A DNA stretch of 64,000 nucleotides from Morinoia aosen (lineage: Eukaryota; Arthropoda; Malacostraca; Amphipoda; Talitridae): positions 21,136,683 through 21,200,682 of the forward strand of contig CM059560.1 in assembly GCA_030386875.1 (NCBI GenBank). Direction: 5' to 3'. Under the pieces are notes generated by a model. The model had not been told where the DNA came from and did no database searches. It saw nothing but the letters and a program-made list of their open reading frames with translations. Positions 20,346 to 31,761 of this stretch are shown here, in pieces (position 1 is the first letter of the stretch; each line of letters starts with the position of its first letter). Position numbers and translations under genes: made by a program.

Positions 20346-21370
20346 ACCAACAAAGACGGACAGCCAATTTTATTTGTTCAATGAAATTTCCTGTTGAAAA
20401 CCTTCCGTATTTCTGATGGCGGCTTTGTGGAAGAAAAAGTTTCCTTCAGACGGCCTGTCATAGTTGACAGACAAGAATTTGAAACTGTTGAAATTAGTTC
20501 TTTCTTTTCTTCGTCTTTTTGTTTTGCACCTACATCTTTTCTTTTCGTTTTTTTTTTTTGTTTAAATTTAACTTTCTATAATTAAGCATGTTTGAACTTC
20601 TATCAGACCTGGATTAACCTAAAATCGCTTAAATTAACATTACTCGTGACGCACTGGCGTTCACTAATTAAATTATATTTGAGCTTAATCTGCTTGGGCA
20701 GCATGTCGCCGTTTTAATAAAAGTCGGTCTGGCACCTTTAACTTATTTCTCTTACGTAAAAAGCAGTCTCTTTATGCGACTTTAACTCCTCGACCCGGTA
20801 AACAGGCACTTATTATTCAGGGTAATTAATTGTCAATTAATTGTTAAAATCTTAGTGCTATATGCAATCTTGCAGTAAGATACGATATTCAGCTAGTCGG
20901 CGACCAGACATCTTAAAACTCTGTTTCTATCTACTCAGAACGCCACTAAAACTTCCTACCGGAGTGCCGTGCTGATGACCGGCCACGTCCATTGGTTGTC
21001 TTCTATTTTTAAGGAATTTCGATTTTAAAACTAACATTTCGTTAAAGAAAATCTTCGGTCTCCGTTTTAAAGAAATTTAATAATAAAAATAGTACAGAGG
21101 ACGCTGCTGTGCGTACTGCTGGAATCCTCAAGATAGGCCTAATTTGGGTGCTGTTTCCCTTTTTGCGCATCTCGGGAAACGACTTGCTATTGTTCCCTTG
21201 AAGTTATTCTGTATTTGAAATAAATGTTCGAACAGTAGCCCTTAAGTTTTAAATCCTAAAATTCCATTGTAGTAACATTGGATAGATTACGCACAGGAAA
21301 TACATAAACCAATTTATTTATTTGTTTAAGGGGACACTTGCCCTTTATTTTATAAGAACAATCAACGCTA
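20346..21370. other. Unassigned AT-rich region
   Basis: No gene or recognisable repeat is seen. The 63-codon frame at 20394-20585 ends in a T-rich tract and shows no family resemblance. Confidence 0.4.
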
Positions 21371-21927
21371 TGCGGGGTGCCCCACAAAAATGTCCCCGAC
21401 TTTTTAATTGATTATATCTCCGCTTTAAATTAACATATTTAAATTTTCTGTGTTTCACATTGTAGTAAATTTCATTCCCTTTCAAAAAATTTAGGTTTTT
21501 GAAAATCAGTTGAATAACCACTTTACAATGATCGATTTCCTGAAAAGGGTAGAAAAACTAATTGTTCAAAGGGAAAGTTTTAAAAGCAACACTGGTGTCC
21601 TTCTTCATTTCTCAATATCTACTGTTAAGAATAATTTCATAATGATGTATCCTACATACCACCAAGTATTTAAACCCTCTGAGAGGTTTCAAGTGCTTTC
21701 AATAACAGTGTTTTAAGCACTGAAAGAAAACGGTGAAATAATCTGTAAAACTCTTCGTTCAATGGTAGCCAGAAGTAATACTTGCCTTGAGAGAAATGGA
21801 GCGTATGTCGAAGGATACTGAATTACTTTAATTGTTTGAAAGTCATTTATGGTGACGATTTGTTACTTTTATATTTTTGTGTCCATTTTTTCAAAATTTT
21901 GGGATCAGCAAAGACAAATTCAATTTT

Positions 21928-21982
21928 TTGACCCAAGCTTTCGGCTAGATTAGCTCTAGCCGTCATCAGGGGAACGATGTAT
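21928..21982 (-). ncRNA. Hammerhead ribozyme-like motif, left PLE arm (inverted)
   Basis: This is the exact mirror of the right-arm motif. On the minus strand it reads CTGATGA (complement of 21963-21969), the same GGCTAG stem and GAAA (complement of 21939-21942). Transcripts across both arms would instead pair with each other. Confidence 0.5.
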
Positions 21983-22194
21983 TTTTAAACAAAACCTCTT
22001 ATGGTATCCGCGTGTAGCAACCGACTAATGATTGGTGGAAATAATCAAAACCTCCCCATACTTCGATAAAGCAACGAAAATTCTTAACGCCCCCTGAAAT
22101 ATGTTAGCGCCCGTATATTAAAGGTTGTTCTGAAAGAGTCCAGCGAATCTTAAAACCATTCAATGTTAAATTGGCTTTCAAATCTTCGAATACA

Positions 22195-22440
22195 ATAAAA
22201 AACAGCCTAATCAGACTTAAAGATAAACGATAGAATTGTGAAAAAAGTAATCTTATATATAAATTATAATGTAAAAATTGTTAAGCATGTTACATTGGGG
22301 AAACGGGTAGAAATCTTTAACAACGAATTGATGAGCATGCTAAGAATGTGCAGAGGAAGAATAGGTTATCCTTTGTCTATTAGCATTCCGAAGAAGATAA
22401 CCATTCTTTTGATTTTGAAAATGTATCTATCTTATAAAAT
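22195..22440 (+). pseudogene. Decayed GIY-YIG endonuclease of a Penelope-like element
   Basis: One frame reads a Cys-rich lead, ACYIGETGRNL, QRIDEHAKNVQRKN, then HSEEDNHSFDFENVSIL. This is the YIG half of the endonuclease with its Arg and Glu/His neighbourhood as in Neptune-like PLEs. Three stops interrupt the frame, so it is dead. The longer open frame at 22238-22570 is in another register and is not the gene. Confidence 0.6.
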
Positions 22441-22654
22441 GGTAAAAATTAATACGCCCGAAAAATTGTCGAAGCAATGTACAGTGTTTAGGAACCAAAC
22501 AAAATTAATCGTCACCTGGATGTCCCCCCGCAGTTTCTTCCTTTGCTCATCAGTCGCCCTTGATCAATGATTTTCGGCTTGCATCTAAAAATTTAACAAA
22601 AATGTTTTGTATACTAGATACACGCGGATACCATAAGAGGTTTTGTTTAAAACT

Positions 22655-22712
22655 ACATCGTTCCCCTGATGACGGCTAGAGCTAATCTAGCCGAAAGCTT
22701 GGGTCAAAAAAT
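22655..22712 (+). ncRNA. Hammerhead ribozyme-like motif, right PLE arm
   Basis: CTGATGA (22666-22672), a perfect stem GGCTAG/CTAGCC and GAAA (22693-22696) followed by GCTTGGGTC form the conserved core order of a hammerhead. Stem III is poor and stem I is not convincing on a single copy, so activity is doubtful. Confidence 0.5.
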
Positions 22713-23364
22713 TGAATTTGTCTTTGCTGATCCCAAAATTTTGAAAAAAATGGAAACTTCACTACCAAGACGTCCTTTATTTTAACAATTGTTTGTTCAT
22801 TTTTTTGGAAAGTACAAAATAAGGAAGAGTATCAATATGGCTTAAAAACTTTTCCTGTGAACAATTAGTTTTTCTACCCCTTTCAGTAAATTGATCATTG
22901 TAAAGTGTTTATTCAACTGATTTTCAAAAACTTAAATTATTCGAAAAGGAAACAAAATTTATTACATTGTGAATAAAAGACAATTCAAATATTTTAATTT
23001 GAAGCGGAGATATAATTAATTGAAAAATCGTGGACATTTTTTGGGACACCCGGTATAATAAAAACCCAGGTGTCCGTCAATTTGTAAATAAATATATGTT
23101 CTCGTGCGTAATTTCTCCTATTTTATTACAATGGGAATCTGCTTGCTTGGACAGTATCATGAATACCATTGAAATATTATGAAAAACCTGGCATCTGCTC
23201 ACTTTTGTTTATAAATAAAAAACATTGCGTCAAAACCGAATCTATTGTCACGAAAATGCGGCTAATCGCAGTAAAAAGGTATGGCAATTTTTTTTAAAAA
23301 CTTCTTACCGAATAATAATATAAATTATAATACAGTGTTGTTGCTTGCTTGGTTGGTGTGTGCG

Positions 23365-23560
23365 TCTGCGACATTCTTAAAGATGCTTAATGAGCGTAAC
23401 TGTGATAAAAGTTTTACCAGTGCACTAGTACGAGAATACTGTATTTTAATCGCGGGAACTATTAGGATGGGTACATTTGTTTGTCATCTTTATCTTGATA
23501 TTTTTTTAAAACGAAACCATCGAATCCCGTCATTTTTCACCAATCACGTACTTTAGTAAT
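23365..23560 (+). repeat. Right member of the inverted repeat pair
   Basis: Counterpart of 20155-20345. The 91-codon frame at 23281-23556 overlaps it and is not supported as a gene, because the matching copy does not keep the frame. Confidence 0.55.
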
Positions 23561-24185
23561 TTGTCAATTAACATTCTGCAGTCAATTTAAAATTCGTTCG
23601 TTAATAAAGAATATAGTGAACATATGTACAGGTTTCAACATCTGCAACCGTCTATTACTAAGAATGACAGTCGTGTGTTTATTTACACGTTTCGTGTCAC
23701 GCTCTTAAGAATCGATAGGAAAAAATTAGCACTGGCGGTCTTGGTATCAGTTCACGGTCAATTAATACTCATTTTCGTACAAGTGCTCTAGCTATAATGC
23801 CACTTTCAAAACAATTGAGAGATCCAGAGCCTTATATACCAGAGTTCTAATCGTGGATACCGAGTTCGGCGGGGTATTGTATATTACAATGTACTGTATT
23901 ACAATACACTCTATTGTATATTACAATATACATACGCAAGCTCGCAGTTGCTTTCAGTAATTTTGAATTTCTGTATCTAGGATACGACACCAATGGCTAT
24001 AACTACTTCTCTTGCGGCTCAAAAATACTGTGTTCCAAGAGTTTATTACTCTAATTAGAAAAATAAGTTACCTTTGGAATAAGATTAAGCATGGAAACTC
24101 CACTCGAGCGAAAATTTGTTGAAGAAAGGTATTGAATCCTGTCATTTTTGACGGACCGTGTACGCTAGTTAAGAAATAAAATATT
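23561..24185. other. Unassigned AT-rich region with small palindromic repeats
   Basis: ATTGTATATTACAAT-type words occur twice between 23874 and 23932, and GTATTGTA/TTACAATAC-type words form small inverted repeats around them. A fragment of the 20155/23365 repeat lies near 24128-24170. No gene is seen. Confidence 0.45.
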
Positions 24186-24189
24186 CATC

Positions 24190-24420
24190 TTATAAATTAT
24201 GAATAGGTAGAGTTGGAGTCCCAAAATTGCGAATAGGCGGAGTCGGTGTTGGAGTCGCCAAATTTTGGAAAGGTGGAGTCGGAGTCGGAGTCGCTAAATT
24301 CTGAAAAGGTGGAGTCGGAGTCGGAGTCAGAGTCGCCAAATTCTGGAAAGGTGGAGTCGGAGTCGCCAAATTCTGGAAAGGTGGAGTCGGAGTCGCAAAT
24401 TTATTCCTCCGACTCCGTAA
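24190..24420. repeat. GGAGTC-rich minisatellite
   Basis: About six to seven copies of a unit near 30 bp, GTGGAGTCGGAGTCGCCAAA followed by TTCTGGAAAG, with variable numbers of GGAGTC hexamers. Frames across it are repeat-driven. Confidence 0.85.
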
Positions 24421-24424
24421 CCCT

Positions 24425-25280
24425 GGTACCAGCAACACAACACAGCACCAGCACAAAACAACACAGCACCAGCAACACAACACAGCACCAGCGTCAGCAC
24501 AGCACAACACAGTACCAGCAACACAACACAGCACAACACAACACAGCACCAGCAACACAACACAGCACCAGCGTCAGCACAGCACAACACAGTACCAGCA
24601 ACACAACACAGCACCAGCAACACAACACAGCACCAGCACAACACAACACATCACCAGCGTCAGCACAACACAACACAGCATCAGCACAATACAACACAGC
24701 ATCAGCGTCAGCACAACACAACACAGCACCAGCGTCAGCACAACACAACACAGCACCAGCACAATACAACACAGCGTCAGCACAGCACAACACAGCACCA
24801 GCAACACAGCACAACACCGTACCAGCGTCAGCACAACACAGCACCAGCGTCGGCACAACACAACGCAGCACCAGCAACACAACAGAGCACCAGCACATCA
24901 CAAAACAGCACCAACGTCAGCACAACACAACACAGCACCAGCACATCACAAAACAGCACCAACGTCAGCACAACACAACCCAGCACCAGCACATCATAAA
25001 ACAGCACCAACGTCAGCACAACACAACGCAGCACCAGCACATCACAAAACAGCACCAACGTCAGCACAACACAACACAGCACCAACGTCAGCACAACACA
25101 ACCCAGCACCAGCACATCACAAAACAGCACCAACGTCAGCACAACACAACACAGCACCAGCACATCACAAAACAGCACCAACGTCAGCACAACACAACAC
25201 AGCACCAGCACATCACAAAACAGCCCCAACGTCAGCACAAAACAGCCCCAGCGTCAGCACAACACAACACAGCACCAGTA
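24425..25280. repeat. CAGCACCAGC/ACAACACAAC minisatellite with 48-bp higher-order unit
   Basis: The plus strand is nearly all C and A with G only in CAGC/GTC steps, giving long open frames on both strands that I regard as artefacts. From about 24890 to 25240 a 48-bp unit is repeated about seven times. It starts CACCAGCACATCACAAAACA and continues with GCACCAACGTCAGCAC. Earlier copies are irregular. Confidence 0.9.
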
Positions 25281-25581
25281 AACTCAATAGTATTGGAGCC
25301 TGTATGTACTTCTATACTCCACCAGTAAATTTCTTCATGTTGGAGCGTCTATACCTCAATACTTCATTATGTGAGCATACTTCCTCGTGATTGCTATCCG
25401 TACAGGCAGCTTAGTGTGTAACTTACATAACACCACGAAAGAACTGCCTGTAAATCTCCTCGGTTGTTTCAACGTCATAGTTATGAAGCCGGTAAGACAA
25501 ACTTCAGGCGTTAGGTATTTGTTCATAAGGTACGTTTTCTTATCGATTATTTTTCTGGATGACTACGAGCCTGAGATAAAA
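25281..25581. other. Unassigned sequence left of the hAT relic
   Basis: No gene is seen. It is continuous with sequence after 27225 if the hAT element and one target copy are removed. Confidence 0.4.
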
Positions 25582-25589
25582 CTGCACTC

Positions 25590-27217
25590 CAGGGCTGCCA
25601 CTCTAGATATTTTATAACTAGATCTAGATGTTTTTGCTTAAGCCTAGATGTAAAATTTGGAGCCTAGATATTAGCTATAAAATCTAGATTTTCAGCGTGC
25701 TAGATATTTTCTAGCTAGAATACAATTGAGCTATATACGTGATAGATTTCTGTAAATTTGAATTAGGAATCCCCTATAAGGGTAGGTTTCTACTTCAGTC
25801 TTATTATATTTGTCAATTTGCTTCACTAAATTGTTTGAATAGTGAACCAACCACATTCTGATCATGTTATGTATAGATTATGAACCACACCTAGACGGCT
25901 ATTTCAAGGTTTTTGTGCTGCCATAGTGTAATTTCTAATTGTGATCATCAGGTTCATAAGCTAAAGCACACTATCTCCAATTGCAAAACTAGTGATGATG
26001 TCAAGAATCATGGAATAAAATCCACATACATTATCAAAAACTTATTGTGGCCTCATTTTGACGAAAGACTGACCAATGATATTGGCAACAATGAGTTCAG
26101 TTTATTGTTGGATGGAAGCAATGATATTTCAATCATGAAACTATTTGGTGTGTCAATTATATACTAGAGTCATGCATCTAATTAAGTCGAAACAACTTAC
26201 TTAGTAATTGCAAACTTATTAAAAGTGATGCAGATAGCGTTGTGACAGCCTTAAAACAATAGTTGATAAGTAGGAATCTGAGCATTGATAATTGCAATGC
26301 AATAGAGACTGACAATGCAAGTGTCATTAATTGTTGGCATCAATAATGGAGTTTACGCCAAGTTTAAAGAATAAAATTTATATTTAACATTGATGAGATG
26401 TGTATGCCTCTCATTCCAGCTTGCAATGTCCTATGCTTCTGGTAAATGCTTACCAAGCAACGTGGAATTTTTTATTGCAGAAACTCATAACTGGTTTGCA
26501 AAAATTTTTTCGACGATGCCAATTCAATTAATTTAATGAATCACTTAATATTGGTTCACATCCATTGAAAATTCCTTCAGCTTGCAAAACTTGATGGTTG
26601 TCCTTCCAGCCTGCAGTAAAAAAAAATTGTTGCTCAATGGCTGGATTTATGAACACATTTTGAAATTTCAAGGCAAAGGGAAACTTGCTATCCTGCTGAT
26701 GTATTATTCAAAATATATTCTGATGAGAAAAATCTTGCACTATCATTTTTTTTGCAATTGATCTTAACAGAGGTGCAAATAACTAATAAGTTATTTGAAT
26801 GTAAAAATGAAGATAAACATATTTATTAGATGAAATGCTAATGTTCCTTAAATCAGTTTTTTCTAAATTACTCCTTCCTACTTGCAACGCTGATAACTAC
26901 TTGCTACTATTTGGAAGGACTACTTAATAGTCTTTCCTACTCGCAACACTTGTGAAATTGAAGAATATTTGGATACTAAGCTCTATTAGGATAACTATCA
27001 GGATACTAGATAAATTAAACAAGGATAAATGGCCTATTATAAAACAATTTATGGAATAAATATTCTCATGTGCTATTTTCAAACTAACTTGTTATTATTT
27101 ATAATTAATTTAGTTCTAGATATATTTTTGGATATTTTATTTTCAAATCTAGATGTTCCTAGATATTTTTTGAGGTCAAACTAGGATTATTTTGGTCAAA
27201 CAAAAGTGGCAGCCCAG
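25590..27217 (+). mobile_element. hAT-superfamily DNA transposon relic with 8-bp target duplication
   Basis: The 14-bp ends CAGGGCTGCCACTC and, inverted, CTGGGCTGCCACTT are hAT-type. The 8-bp target duplication CTGCACTC is perfect (25582-25589; 27218-27225). The interior is rich in CTAGAT words near both ends, a subterminal repeat pattern hAT transposases bind. Total length is about 1.63 kb, short of a full autonomous copy. Confidence 0.88.
25910..26700 (+). pseudogene. hAT transposase remnant
   Basis: The frame at 25913-26167 contains NNEFSLLLDGSNDISIMKLFGVSIIY, the pattern of the first catalytic region in DUF4371-type hAT transposases (usually ...DESTDIS...). Near 26580-26690, in broken frames, a stretch resembling CKTRWLS and a following RNase H-like segment can be recognised. 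Several stops and shifts make it inactive. The usual catalytic Asp neighbourhood is altered (DGSND). Confidence 0.6.
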
Positions 27218-27225
27218 CTGCACTC

Positions 27226-28255
27226 AAATCCTTTTTCATCAGGGACCAAATATTTTTTTCCTATGAGCGCTATTATAAACCTTCTCCATTTGCCGCCGGC
27301 GAGAGCGCGAATTAGATTGACGTTGTGACAAGTGTTTCTCTCGAGTGCCTTGACTGTACGCGGCCAAGCCGCCAACGTGGACTGCGGTGTAGGACGCGGC
27401 AGCAGAAGGCACATCCAACAACGCTGACTGTCGCTGGAGCCAGTCAGAGTCATGCAAATTTAACTGATTTTTCGCTAGACCAAGAGCATTGAGATTTCAT
27501 ATAGCTCATACATAAATCACACCCAAGCTTCTGGCGGAAAATATAGAGTATTTTAGGTACGATTTATCCATTATTTAGATATTTCATATAATAGGCGTAA
27601 TGATTTACAAATATTGAAAAAATTGTCAAATAATATTTAAATACCTTTTAAAACATGAAAAAGATCACTGTACAATGGTAACGGTGTTTTAATCAAGATA
27701 TGATGGAAATAAAAGAAATATAAATGACTAAAAAATATATAAGTGAAAATGTAGAACTTTTGAGGAAAAATTCCTACAATTCGACGAATCCAAATAAACA
27801 AGCGGTCCCGCAGATTTAAGATAATACATTTTGCCATTTAAAAATGTTGCCAGTTTTGCACTTCAAAATTGTAAGAAGAGTTATAATTTCCGTATTACCC
27901 GCTTATTCACTCTTTCCGATAAAGTTTAGTTGTCTAATACAGATACAAAATTAACGAACTAATCTAAAATTAATCCCTGAATCATTCCACACCTCATGTG
28001 AAAATTTCAGAAAAATCCACCGGAAAATGACGGACAGTTTTTTACTTTAACGGTCACCTAAGATGAATTCCCTTCATAAAATAGTAAAATTTTCAGACGA
28101 ATTCCTATTGCTGGGTTACTTGAAACATCGCATCAGTTTTGATGGTAGCTGTTCGCACTTGTACCGACTTTTTATTGTACATCCACCATCCTCCTACACC
28201 AGCATTTAAGATTCCATATTTTCTTTGGGCAGAGCTTTTTTCTAGCGACGGTAAC
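27226..28255. other. Unassigned region
   Basis: A locally GC-richer patch lies at 27280-27440; the rest is AT-rich. Open frames at 27196-27457 (minus strand) overlap each other in different registers and have no recognisable content. No RNA gene is seen. Confidence 0.4.
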
Positions 28256-29541
28256 TTTCACCGGCAGGCCGCAGCGGAAACATTTCAAGAAACACTTTGC
28301 GAGAAGTACAGGAATTTCTTGAGAATTTCTTGAGTCCACCTCGCGAAACTTTAGACATTAGTTTTCCAATCGTAACTTTTGAAAGAAAGCACCAATTGCC
28401 TTCAAATTGCTCTTAAACGAAAGAGAAAAACACTTTCTATTTTCTTATTTTAAACAAAACCCTATCGATTATATAAAAGTTATAAAAATTTCACGATAAA
28501 CATTGCCCACTCGAGCACAGTCAAAACACTTCAGTTTTCCAATCGTAACTTTTGAAAGAATGCACCAATTTCCTTCAAATTTCTCTTGAATAAAAGAGAA
28601 AAACATTTTCTATCTTATTATTATAAACAAAATTCTATCGGTTGCCTAAAAGTTATGAAAATTTCTCGATAAACATTGCCCACTCGCGTGCAGCCAAAAC
28701 ACTTCAGTTTTCCAATCGTAACTTTTGAAAGAAAGCACCAATTGCCTTCAAATTGCTCTTAAACAAAAGAGAAAAACATTTTCTATTTTTTTATTATAAA
28801 CAAAACCCTATCGGTTATACGAAAGTTCTTAAAATTTCACGATAAACATTGCCCACTCGCGCGCAGTCAAAACACTTCAGTTTTCCAACCGTATCTTTTG
28901 AAAAAATGCACCAATTTCCTTCAAATTGCTCTTAAACGAAAGAAAAACACATTTTCTATCTTATTATAAACGAAATCCTACCGGTTATATAAAATATATA
29001 CAAATTTCACGATAAACATTGCCCACTCGCGCGCAGCCAAAACACTTCAGTTTTCCAATCGTAACTTTTGAAAGAATGCACCAATTGCCTTCAAATTGCT
29101 CTTAAATAAAAGAGAAAAACATTTTCTATCTTTTTTTATATATAAAATCCTATCGGTTGCCTAAAAGTTATGAAAATTTCTCGATAAACATTGCCCACTC
29201 GAGCGCAGTCAAAACACTTTAGTTTTCCAATCGTAACTTTTGAAAGAATGCATCAATTGCCTTCAAATTGCTCTTAAATAAAAGAGAAAAACATTTTCTA
29301 TCTTCTTATTATACACAGGACCCTATCGGTTATATAAAAATTATAAAAATTTCACGATGAACATTGCCCACTCGCGCATAGTCAAAACACTTTAGTTTTC
29401 CAATCGTAACTTTTGAAAGAATGCACCAATTGCCTTCAAATTACTTTCAAACGAAAGAGCGAAACAGTTCCTATTAGCCCATTTTAAACAAAACCTAAAC
29501 AGTTTTCTGGAAACTACAGTATATTTCACCTGCCGGTGAAA
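28256..29541. repeat. Satellite array, about 173-bp monomer, seven copies, bracketed by 13-bp inverted repeats
   Basis: Monomers begin with GTTTTCCAATCGTAACTTTT at 28361, 28534, 28707, 28880, 29050, 29222 and 29395, giving spacings of 173, 173, 173, 170, 172 and 173. TTTCACCGGCAGG at 28256-28268 and its exact inverse at 29529-29541 flank the array. The second is itself nearly palindromic. The monomer is close to nucleosome length. No coding potential is seen. Confidence 0.92.
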
Positions 29542-30605
29542 TGATCTTATGTGAGATATTTGAAATACAGTGTACTTTCAGACTGGCATAACCTCAAGAA
29601 CATTAGCCTGTACGAAAAACTTACCGCGGAAATCGCAGCAAGGACAGATGCATCAACGCCTAAGTGACCTGTTTTCGCAGGAGAAAGAGTAAAAAAAGAC
29701 ATGCCTTTCAAATCTGCAACACTGACATAATTCTTAGGATAAATAGTTGAAAGTAAATATCAATCTATACTATAATAAGAGCCGTGTCCGTCCGTCCGTC
29801 TCTCTGTCTGTCCGAAGCCAGCCGAAAGTGTGTGATGAGCGTATCTGTGATACGAGCTCCAGCCCCATATATTTTGACGGGCTGTGTTTACGCGGTTTTA
29901 TCAACTTTCGAGAGGTTTTATTTTTTTGTGTCTTACGGCCTTTTTCTCATTTCGCCCTCATTTTAATTTCAAATAAAGGGGGATGTACTAGTAATTATAA
30001 TATGAGGCTTGGTACAAAACAAACCGAAGTGGACGAATAAGCATTTCAATAGTCGAATATATATATAAATGAAAAAAGTAAGCAAAGCAAGGTAACACAA
30101 AAACTCATTTTGAGATAATACCCATGATCATAAGACAAATAGTCATGTACAAGGTTTAGCAAATGAGAAATGAGTTTCGTGGTAGTTTTAAATTTTTTAA
30201 GAAACAATGGATGCGTGACAGATTTCAGCTTTCGCAAATGAAACTGTAAAAGTTTTATTAGAAGTAGACGAATTTCTTTTTTAGTTCATATTCAGAGTGA
30301 GAGTCTTAATCTGACTCATGACCAATGACTTAACCCAGCTAGGCGCCGGGATGGTTTTGCTGACACTGCATACGCCTGCTGAGTAGCCCTCACACTGTTT
30401 AGGATCCACAAACCTGCGCTGGGGATATATTCTTGCTCCGTGCATGCGACGTTAGTTCTATTTCAAGCGTTTTCGTTTAAGGTGGTTCTTTTCATTGGCC
30501 AAAGGAGACCTTAATCGGAAATTCAGCTGATCAACCATCAAAACTTGTGGCTATCAAGCCTATAGAAAAGTGTACGTGTATTATTTTGTGCATTGTTTTG
30601 TGAAA
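29542..30605. other. Unassigned region with a CCGTCCGTC tract
   Basis: At 29765-29815 is an ACTATAATAAGAGCCGTGTC lead into CCGTCCGTCCGTCTCTCTGT, a phrase typical of a dispersed arthropod repeat end. A related GACAGACCGACC tract lies near 20338. The frame at 29747-30040 runs through it and is not supported. 30300-30605 is the presumed promoter and 5' UTR side of the next gene. Confidence 0.35.
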
Positions 30606-30787
30606 ATGGAGAGGGAACTCGAGCTCTTGAAATCGTTGCCGAGCAAAAGCATCAAAAGCAAACGAGAGCTATATAAGAAACTATCTTACAACTTAGGAAG
30701 TAGGCGATACGACAGAGACAGAGCTCGCTTCAGCAAATAAGAAGGACGAGTGCAGCGTTCAACTACCAAGTGGCCAGAATAGTTCAA
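30606..30787 (+). CDS. Putative exon 1 of the MULE-like gene
   Basis: ATG at 30606 starts MERELELLKSLPSKSIKSKR, a charged, helical N-terminus. The exon ends at TTCAA|GTAAGT, a strong splice donor. Its length of 182 is one short of keeping phase, and a stop appears in the first frame near 30738 while another frame is open from there to the donor. This indicates one small indel. Confidence 0.4.
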
Positions 30788-31174
30788 GTAAGTTTATAAA
30801 CTTAAATTACTTTTCATCAAAGCCAGTTGCTGTCAAAAGGAGTTACATAAATAGGCCTTCCCGGTCATAGCATACAATTGCGTAGAAGATACAACTACTC
30901 TCTGTTGTTAAGCTCAATAAAAAAACACTCCAATATCGCACCTCGAGATTATTATATGTTCGGAAACTTAGATTAAACTATATTCTCAATAGTGCGAGGA
31001 TCACTCCTGCAAAATCTAAGTCCGATCCCAAGCCCGGCCTTAACAGAAAAAATTGAAATAAAACGAAAGAAGAAAAAAAGAACAACAGTTTATTTCCAAT
31101 AAAGTACAAAGAAAAAATGTTGATACATTGGTTTTTAAAATATCTTAACATTATTAACATTAACATCCTTAACT

Positions 31175-31640
31175 GATAATTACACATTGGTATCGTAATA
31201 CTGATGTAAAATGTCAAAACAAAAAGTGACTGACAGAAAAGCTCAACAAAAATGAGTTCCTTTCGTTGCCTAATCTGCTTTAGAGAGTGCATTTGAATAA
31301 AAGTAACTTAGAAAACATAACCCTCGTAACGCTTAGTTGAAAACATTCTCGTTAGTGCGCACATGTATCGAAATAAAAGCGAAAAAGGCATTCAAATACC
31401 TTTACCTTGAGATCCTCAATTGCTATTCATACATGGTTATCGTAATACCTATGAAAATTGTCGAAACATGATTCGGAGAAAAGCACGAAAAATAGCGTTT
31501 CTCTTTGTTGCGGTCGTCGGATTTTGGTAATGCATTTAATACAAGATTCTAAGAAAACATAATTCATGTGACGCATTGCTGAAAAACCCTCTCGGTAGTG
31601 CGTACTCGAATTGAAATATGAGCATAAGAACATAGGAAAT
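31175..31640. repeat. Diverged direct duplication, about 245-bp period
   Basis: TGGTATCGTAATAC at 31189 and TGGTTATCGTAATAC at 31434 start two alignable copies. They share ACATAA...TGACGC-like blocks and end near a ...CTCGNTAGTGCG(C/T)AC word (31349; 31589). Noncoding, within the proposed first intron. Confidence 0.5.
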
Positions 31641-31761
31641 AGTGATACGAGCGTGAGCGATTGATGTTAGGGGTAAAATGAGCAGATTTGATTCATTTTG
31701 CGTCTAGAACTATGAGGTCGACAGTCGGGATTTGGGACAATTTTTCACACAGACGCATCAT

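Larger units (their letters stand above)
21883..22754 (+). mobile_element. Penelope-like relic with inverted hammerhead-bearing ends
   Basis: Arms of about 135 bp (21883-22016 and 22619-22754) are near-perfect inverted copies and both contain the hammerhead-like core. Between them is a decayed GIY-YIG endonuclease on the plus strand. PLEs are known for terminal repeats in direct or inverted orientation and for hammerhead motifs inside them, which fits this structure. Confidence 0.65.
21371..23055. mobile_element. Non-autonomous Tc1/mariner-type element with long inverted repeats
   Basis: The left end TGCGGGGTGCCCCACAAA and the right end, read inverted as TACCGGGTGTCCCAAAAAAT, start inverted repeats. 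These continue, diverged, for about 200 bp (21371-21570; 22865-23055) through TATATCTCCGCTT and AGAAAAACTAATTGTTC. TA flanks both ends, the target site of this superfamily. No transposase is kept. The centre is occupied by a Penelope-like relic with its own inverted ends (21883-22754), so this is a nest of two elements. Confidence 0.6.

Noticed and set aside
23281-23556. 91-codon frame with a hydrophobic start
   Set aside because: It overlaps a repeat whose other copy (20155-20345) does not keep the frame.
24246-25328. A 360-codon open frame rich in Gln, His, Thr and Asn
   Set aside because: It is produced by tandem repeats without stop codons; the opposite strand is equally open in several frames, and no domain is present.
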